A stretch of DNA of 9,880 bases from CAJQQY01 sp964352225 (GTDB lineage: Bacteria; Bacteroidota; Bacteroidia; Chitinophagales; Saprospiraceae), in NCBI GenBank assembly GCA_964352225.1, contig CAYGRM010000253.1, forward strand, positions 1 through 9,880, written 5' to 3'. A model generated the notes under the pieces. The model worked only from the letters and a program-made list of their open reading frames with translations. It was not told where the DNA came from and searched no databases. A program made the translations under genes and the position numbers. Within the stretch, counting starts at the first letter, position 1. Every line of letters starts with the position of its first letter. Shown here piece by piece: positions 6,160 to 9,880 of this stretch.

Positions 6160-9100
6160 CTATTTCACCATCATTCTTTTAACCAAAAACTCATTCGCAG
6201 TTTCTATTTTTATAAAATAAATTCCAGCAGCAACCGAAGGGGTTTGCACTTCAAAATTAAAAGCACCTTGCTCCAATTTTTTCTCCAAAACTAACTGTCC
6301 GTGGACATTGTATATTTTTAAATCTAGATTTTCCCAAACTGGTTTTTCAAAAAGAATATTAAAGTTCCCATCATTTGGATTTGGAAAAATTCGAATCTCA
6401 TCATCTTGTAGTAATTCATTTACATTGACCATTGCATCAGGATCAATTTCAATATCGAATCGAGGTGTCCCCAAGAAACCTCCTTCTCCATCTGTAACGG
6501 TAAAAGTGAAAGCATCAAACTGATTCGGATCTCCATTATGAACATAAATGACATTGCCAGCATCCAAAGAGCTTTGTCTGAAAATTTCTCCAACATTTAC
6601 CTCATTTCCCAAAAAGAAAATTTGTCCATGCTGAGGGGCAGAAACTAAAGTATATTCCAATTCCATCGGAGTATTATTATCATCTTGTACCAAAAGAAAC
6701 TCATCTGTAATCTGCCGACCTTGTGAAGGTGGAACGGGTAATAATTCATTCGTTACTAAATAAGGCGAACTCAAACTTACATCTGAACATAACTCTAAAT
6801 GGAATTGCGAAATTTTCCCACCATTACCTGCTGTATTGTTAACGAATGTTTTTAAAATCCATACTCCTTCTGCAGGTTCATTATCAAATGCAGAAAGCGG
6901 ATTTTGTGGTAAAAATAGACTGCCATTATTTGGGGGGCAAACAATTGATTGAGCCGCTTCATCATTCAATCCAAACTCAAAATTTGTAGTAGTCAAACAA
7001 ATATTAGAAAATAGTACAACTTCTGTTTGTTGAGGACTGATGAGTGAAACATCCAAGTGATTCATATTATTATGATTACCTTTTATTTTGGAAATATTAA
7101 CATCACTTATGGAGCCTCCAGCAGGAACTGTAATTTTATTTTCTATGGTTGCCTGACCTGTCGAAGGAATTGTTTCAGAAGAATTATTTTCATAAACCTC
7201 GCAAGCAAAAACTATCGTATGAAATGACTTCGTCGCTAGGAATTCTTGATCGCCACATTCATTGGATGCACGTACTCTCCAATAATATGGCGTACTAATT
7301 TCCAATTGTGTAGAAGGTGAAAAGAAAGTATCGGTAGTAATCAATTGCTCATGAATTGTTGATGGATCGAAAGTCGGACTTCTAGCAATTTGGATAAAAT
7401 ACTGGTCTGCCGATTGCGCATTATGCCAATTAAATTGTTGTAATTCTGGTATTCCAGTTGCACCATCTGCCGGGGTTTCCATTTCCAAATCAGCAAAATT
7501 ATTTCCAATAGTTCGAATAGTGACCGTTCGATAACTAGTATCTACTCCCATTCCAACAGCTTGAATAGTTATATCAAATGTATCAGAAAGAGTATAGTTA
7601 CTCATGTCTAAAGTCAACGCATTTCCTTCCGAAGGCAAGGCTGGGTTCGCATTAAAATTTGAAATGATTCCAGTTGGAAGTACGGATGTAATATTATAAG
7701 TTATCGGTTCATTAAAGCCTAAAAGAGAATCAGTTACCAGATCAATTGTAACATCAGTAGGCAAGCATATTTCTTGAAAATTCGGTGTTGCAAAATAAGA
7801 AAACCCAGGTTGCGAAGGAGGAGCAATTGTGAAATTAGTATTTGAAATGTCAAAGAAAATATTATCAGCTGCTTCTACTCGAACTCTTGCTTGGTTGGTC
7901 AAAACATTTGGAACTGAAATAAATGCGCTGCCAGTATTAGGTACATTATCTGTCAAAAGATAGGGATAAGTGTAACCACCATCGACAGAAAGTTTGATGT
8001 TTACTCTTTGACAATTCACCACATTATTATCGGTATTTGCCACATCCCAATTTACTTCTAACCATTGACCCACTTCCCAAGTCGTTGCAGTATTTGGATT
8101 TAAAACTTCAAATGGTCCCGCAGTTCCCGTCACATCAAAATGCAATTCAGCCCAAGTAATTCCTCCTGCACCTGCATTATTATCTCGCACCGCAACATTA
8201 AAAGTTAATCCTCGCTCATAATCTGGGGTATATTCTACATCCGTAAATAGATTGTTATTAATTACATTTTCTATTCTTGGAAAAACCCGAGTAGGTGATG
8301 TTGTCGGCAAGTAACTTCTAAAAGTCGGTGCATTCCCCATCGGTGTTCCAAGTGTACTCGTTGGTCCACTATCAAATTGTTCCCAACAATAAGTCAATGC
8401 ATCTCCATCAACATCACTACCAATCGCAGTCAATTCGAAAGGAGTGCTCATTGGAATATTAAATCCTCCTTCAATAATTTCTATAGATGGGGGAGTATTA
8501 TTAGTAGGCATTGCTTCCGCACAATCTACTCCACCTGCATCCATAAAGTCAAAAATATTTTGCAAACTGATTCCATGGAAATATGGGTCACTACTAAATT
8601 GAACATTGTTCACTCCACATAAACTTGCATATGCCATAATGGTAGATCCACTTCCTGGTTCGAAGGCAGTTCCAGAACTTTCATTTCCGCCACAATTATT
8701 AAATGTATGACTTGCCCCAAACTGATGCCCAATCTCATGCGACACATAATCTATATCGAAAAAATCACCAATCGGAGGAAATACACCAGTTACTCCTCTA
8801 GCTTTTCCATTAGAACAAACCACTCCCAGACCTGCTAAACCAGCACCTCCTGTGGCGAAGACATGTCCGATGTCATAATTTTCTGAACCAATAATTGTAT
8901 TGATTGTTGTCGGATTTTGATTCAACATGCTACCAGCACTATTATTTTCAAATGGATCATTTGCTGCATCCAAGAAAATCAATTGGTCATTATCTGCAAT
9001 TAAAACTAAACGAACTGCAACATCAATTTCGTAGACGGTGTTGATTCGATTAATTGTAGTGACAACAGCAGCCATCACACTAGAAACTGTTCCGCCATGG

Positions 9101-9747
9101 TAAGCAGAAAACTCCCCAGTTGTACTTACCGCAAGTCTATAAATTCGCAATTCTTCGCCTACAGAAAAAGTCGTTCGGGTAGCAGCTTGCAAAATATCAT
9201 GATCACCAGCGTGCTCAAACCCACATGCTGGACGAGCAGTTTTTGGAACGTATTTATATTTTTTATAAAAACTAATATAGTGATCGCCCGCAGGATCAAT
9301 CAAAAATGCCCCATTGGCAGATCGTAAAAATGCATGGAAATTATTAGCATTAAAATCCATTCGACCTACTGCTGTTGGATCATCCACACCTTGCAAGGTG
9401 AAGGTTTTTATTTCGGGAAATTTATCAGCGAGACCTTGTTCCATCATTGGAGATTTGGCTACTTCAAAATTTTGTATCGTTCCATCAGGCATCGGCAAAG
9501 CAAGAATCAATGGATTATTTTTGGCACCTTCGGTAAATTCCATTGGTACATTTTCTAAATAATTTTTTAATTCCGTAAAATCTAAATTGATCACACGGTA
9601 CTCGCTAGGCAAAGGATTAAAGTTCTCCTCATGCAAATTAGTAATGGAATTTTTGGAAACATCTGACCAAGGATTTTGACCAAATAAATTTAGGCTGATG
9701 AAAAGAAGAAGTAGAGTTGTTCGCATTTTGAGTTGTTTTATTAACAT
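6160..9747 (-). CDS. T9SS-secreted reprolysin-like zinc metalloprotease, multidomain
   Basis: A 1195-residue secreted protease. A signal peptide covers about 1-24 (LLLLFISLNLFGQ), and a propeptide-like region runs to about 190. The catalytic domain (about 195-405) has the zinc motif HEIGHQFGASH at 337-347 (H337, E338, H341, H347) and the Met-turn STIMAYAS with M371, characteristic of M12B/reprolysin-type metzincins. Then come beta-sandwich domains (about 420-540, 545-640, 650-745), an FN3-like domain (about 755-845, YYWRVRASNECG), a P/proprotein-convertase-like domain (about 850-990, with LDVSLISPQQTEV and GVWILKTFVN), and a CSPG/cadherin-like repeat (about 995-1100, with VSAPQHGQIFF and FTFTVTDGEGG). 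The type A sorting domain (about 1118-1195, FPNPNDGNFNILF to LVKRMMVK) predicts export through the T9SS. It should digest extracellular protein; the substrate is unknown. The start is ambiguous: the ATG at 9726 (MRTTLLLLF) gives a more compact signal peptide than the one at 9747. The reading frame is intact throughout. Confidence 0.93.
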   Translation of the reverse strand: MLIKQLKMRTTLLLLFISLNLFGQNPWSDVSKNSITNLHEENFNPLPSEYRVINLDFTELKNYLENVPMEFTEGAKNNPLILALPMPDGTIQNFEVAKSPMMEQGLADKFPEIKTFTLQGVDDPTAVGRMDFNANNFHAFLRSANGAFLIDPAGDHYISFYKKYKYVPKTARPACGFEHAGDHDILQAATRTTFSVGEELRIYRLAVSTTGEFSAYHGGTVSSVMAAVVTTINRINTVYEIDVAVRLVLIADNDQLIFLDAANDPFENNSAGSMLNQNPTTINTIIGSENYDIGHVFATGGAGLAGLGVVCSNGKARGVTGVFPPIGDFFDIDYVSHEIGHQFGASHTFNNCGGNESSGTAFEPGSGSTIMAYASLCGVNNVQFSSDPYFHGISLQNIFDFMDAGGVDCAEAMPTNNTPPSIEIIEGGFNIPMSTPFELTAIGSDVDGDALTYCWEQFDSGPTSTLGTPMGNAPTFRSYLPTTSPTRVFPRIENVINNNLFTDVEYTPDYERGLTFNVAVRDNNAGAGGITWAELHFDVTGTAGPFEVLNPNTATTWEVGQWLEVNWDVANTDNNVVNCQRVNIKLSVDGGYTYPYLLTDNVPNTGSAFISVPNVLTNQARVRVEAADNIFFDISNTNFTIAPPSQPGFSYFATPNFQEICLPTDVTIDLVTDSLLGFNEPITYNITSVLPTGIISNFNANPALPSEGNALTLDMSNYTLSDTFDITIQAVGMGVDTSYRTVTIRTIGNNFADLEMETPADGATGIPELQQFNWHNAQSADQYFIQIARSPTFDPSTIHEQLITTDTFFSPSTQLEISTPYYWRVRASNECGDQEFLATKSFHTIVFACEVYENNSSETIPSTGQATIENKITVPAGGSISDVNISKIKGNHNNMNHLDVSLISPQQTEVVLFSNICLTTTNFEFGLNDEAAQSIVCPPNNGSLFLPQNPLSAFDNEPAEGVWILKTFVNNTAGNGGKISQFHLELCSDVSLSSPYLVTNELLPVPPSQGRQITDEFLLVQDDNNTPMELEYTLVSAPQHGQIFFLGNEVNVGEIFRQSSLDAGNVIYVHNGDPNQFDAFTFTVTDGEGGFLGTPRFDIEIDPDAMVNVNELLQDDEIRIFPNPNDGNFNILFEKPVWENLDLKIYNVHGQLVLEKKLEQGAFNFEVQTPSVAAGIYFIKIETANEFLVKRMMVK

Positions 9748-9761
9748 TTGAGGTGTGGATG

Positions 9762-9785
9762 AAAAAAGTCGCTGCGCTCTTTTTT
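9762..9785. repeat. A-tract/T-tract hairpin upstream of the protease gene
   Basis: AAAAAAG (9762-9768) and CTTTTTT (9779-9785) pair across a 10-base TCGCTGCGCT loop. A further CTGCGCT (9772-9778) finds a distant complement AGCGCAG at 9859-9865, also beside an A run. On the minus strand the element ends in a T run and could be the terminator of a gene beyond the right window edge, or part of the protease leader. No clear TAnnTTTG promoter is visible in the remaining bases to 9880. Confidence 0.4.
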
Positions 9786-9880
9786 TAAGGTTAAGTGCCG
9801 GATCATAAATATGTATAAGTAAAACTTTAGAATTATTTTTTTCTCTGATGAGGCAAAAAGCGCAGTCATAGCCTACGTTA

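Noticed and set aside
6137..6160. Intrinsic terminator formed by GCCTGCGGC and the run of ten A
   Set aside because: On the plus strand the hairpin (3-bp stem) is followed by A, not T. On the minus strand the T run comes before the hairpin, the wrong order for intrinsic termination.
8377..9562. Several short plus-strand open frames opposite the protease gene
   Set aside because: They overlap one another and the conserved catalytic and propeptide coding region, and their predicted residues show no family features.

Overview
The window looks like a chromosomal segment from a low-GC Bacteroidota bacterium. Three things support this. Two proteins end in C-terminal domains of the type IX secretion system (T9SS), which is restricted to this phylum. 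The leaders before the genes are AT-rich and lack clear Shine-Dalgarno sequences. TAnnTTTG-like promoter elements occur. The architecture of the secreted proteins is reminiscent of Saprospiria, Chitinophagia or marine Flavobacteriia, but I cannot place the organism below phylum from this sequence alone.

Layout, left to right. Bases 1-156 are non-coding and hold several short inverted repeats behind an Lrp/AsnC-family regulator (157-627, minus). A 248-bp divergent gap separates it from ahcY (876-2189, plus), which encodes a complete S-adenosylhomocysteine hydrolase. A strong bidirectional hairpin terminator (about 2242-2280) closes ahcY and the convergent minus-strand gene at 2310-4412. That gene encodes a secreted 700-residue pectate-lyase/tailspike-like beta-helix protein. 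Immediately upstream of it on the same strand is a small 184-residue T9SS cargo protein (4534-5088). An AT-rich divergent gap of 337 bp follows, then a HupE/UreJ_2-family membrane protein (5426-6049, plus). This converges, across a gap holding a 15-bp perfect inverted repeat, on a large T9SS-secreted multidomain metalloprotease (6160-9747, minus). The last 133 bases are the upstream region of the protease and contain another A-tract/T-tract hairpin.

Functionally this is an ordinary mixture. One housekeeping methyl-cycle enzyme sits beside a possible amino-acid-responsive regulator. Three exported proteins are concerned with the cell surface or secreted degradation, and one is a probable metal-transport membrane protein. 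No operon of more than two genes is visible. There is no RNA gene, insertion sequence, CRISPR array or recognisable defence system, and I found no convincing undescribed system. The points most worth a second look are: the chimeric beta-helix protein, which lacks a T9SS tail although its upstream neighbour carries one; a 9-bp direct repeat with 23-bp period between those two genes; the long inverted repeat at 6076-6128; and two similar AAAAAAG...CTTTTTT elements near opposite ends of the window.
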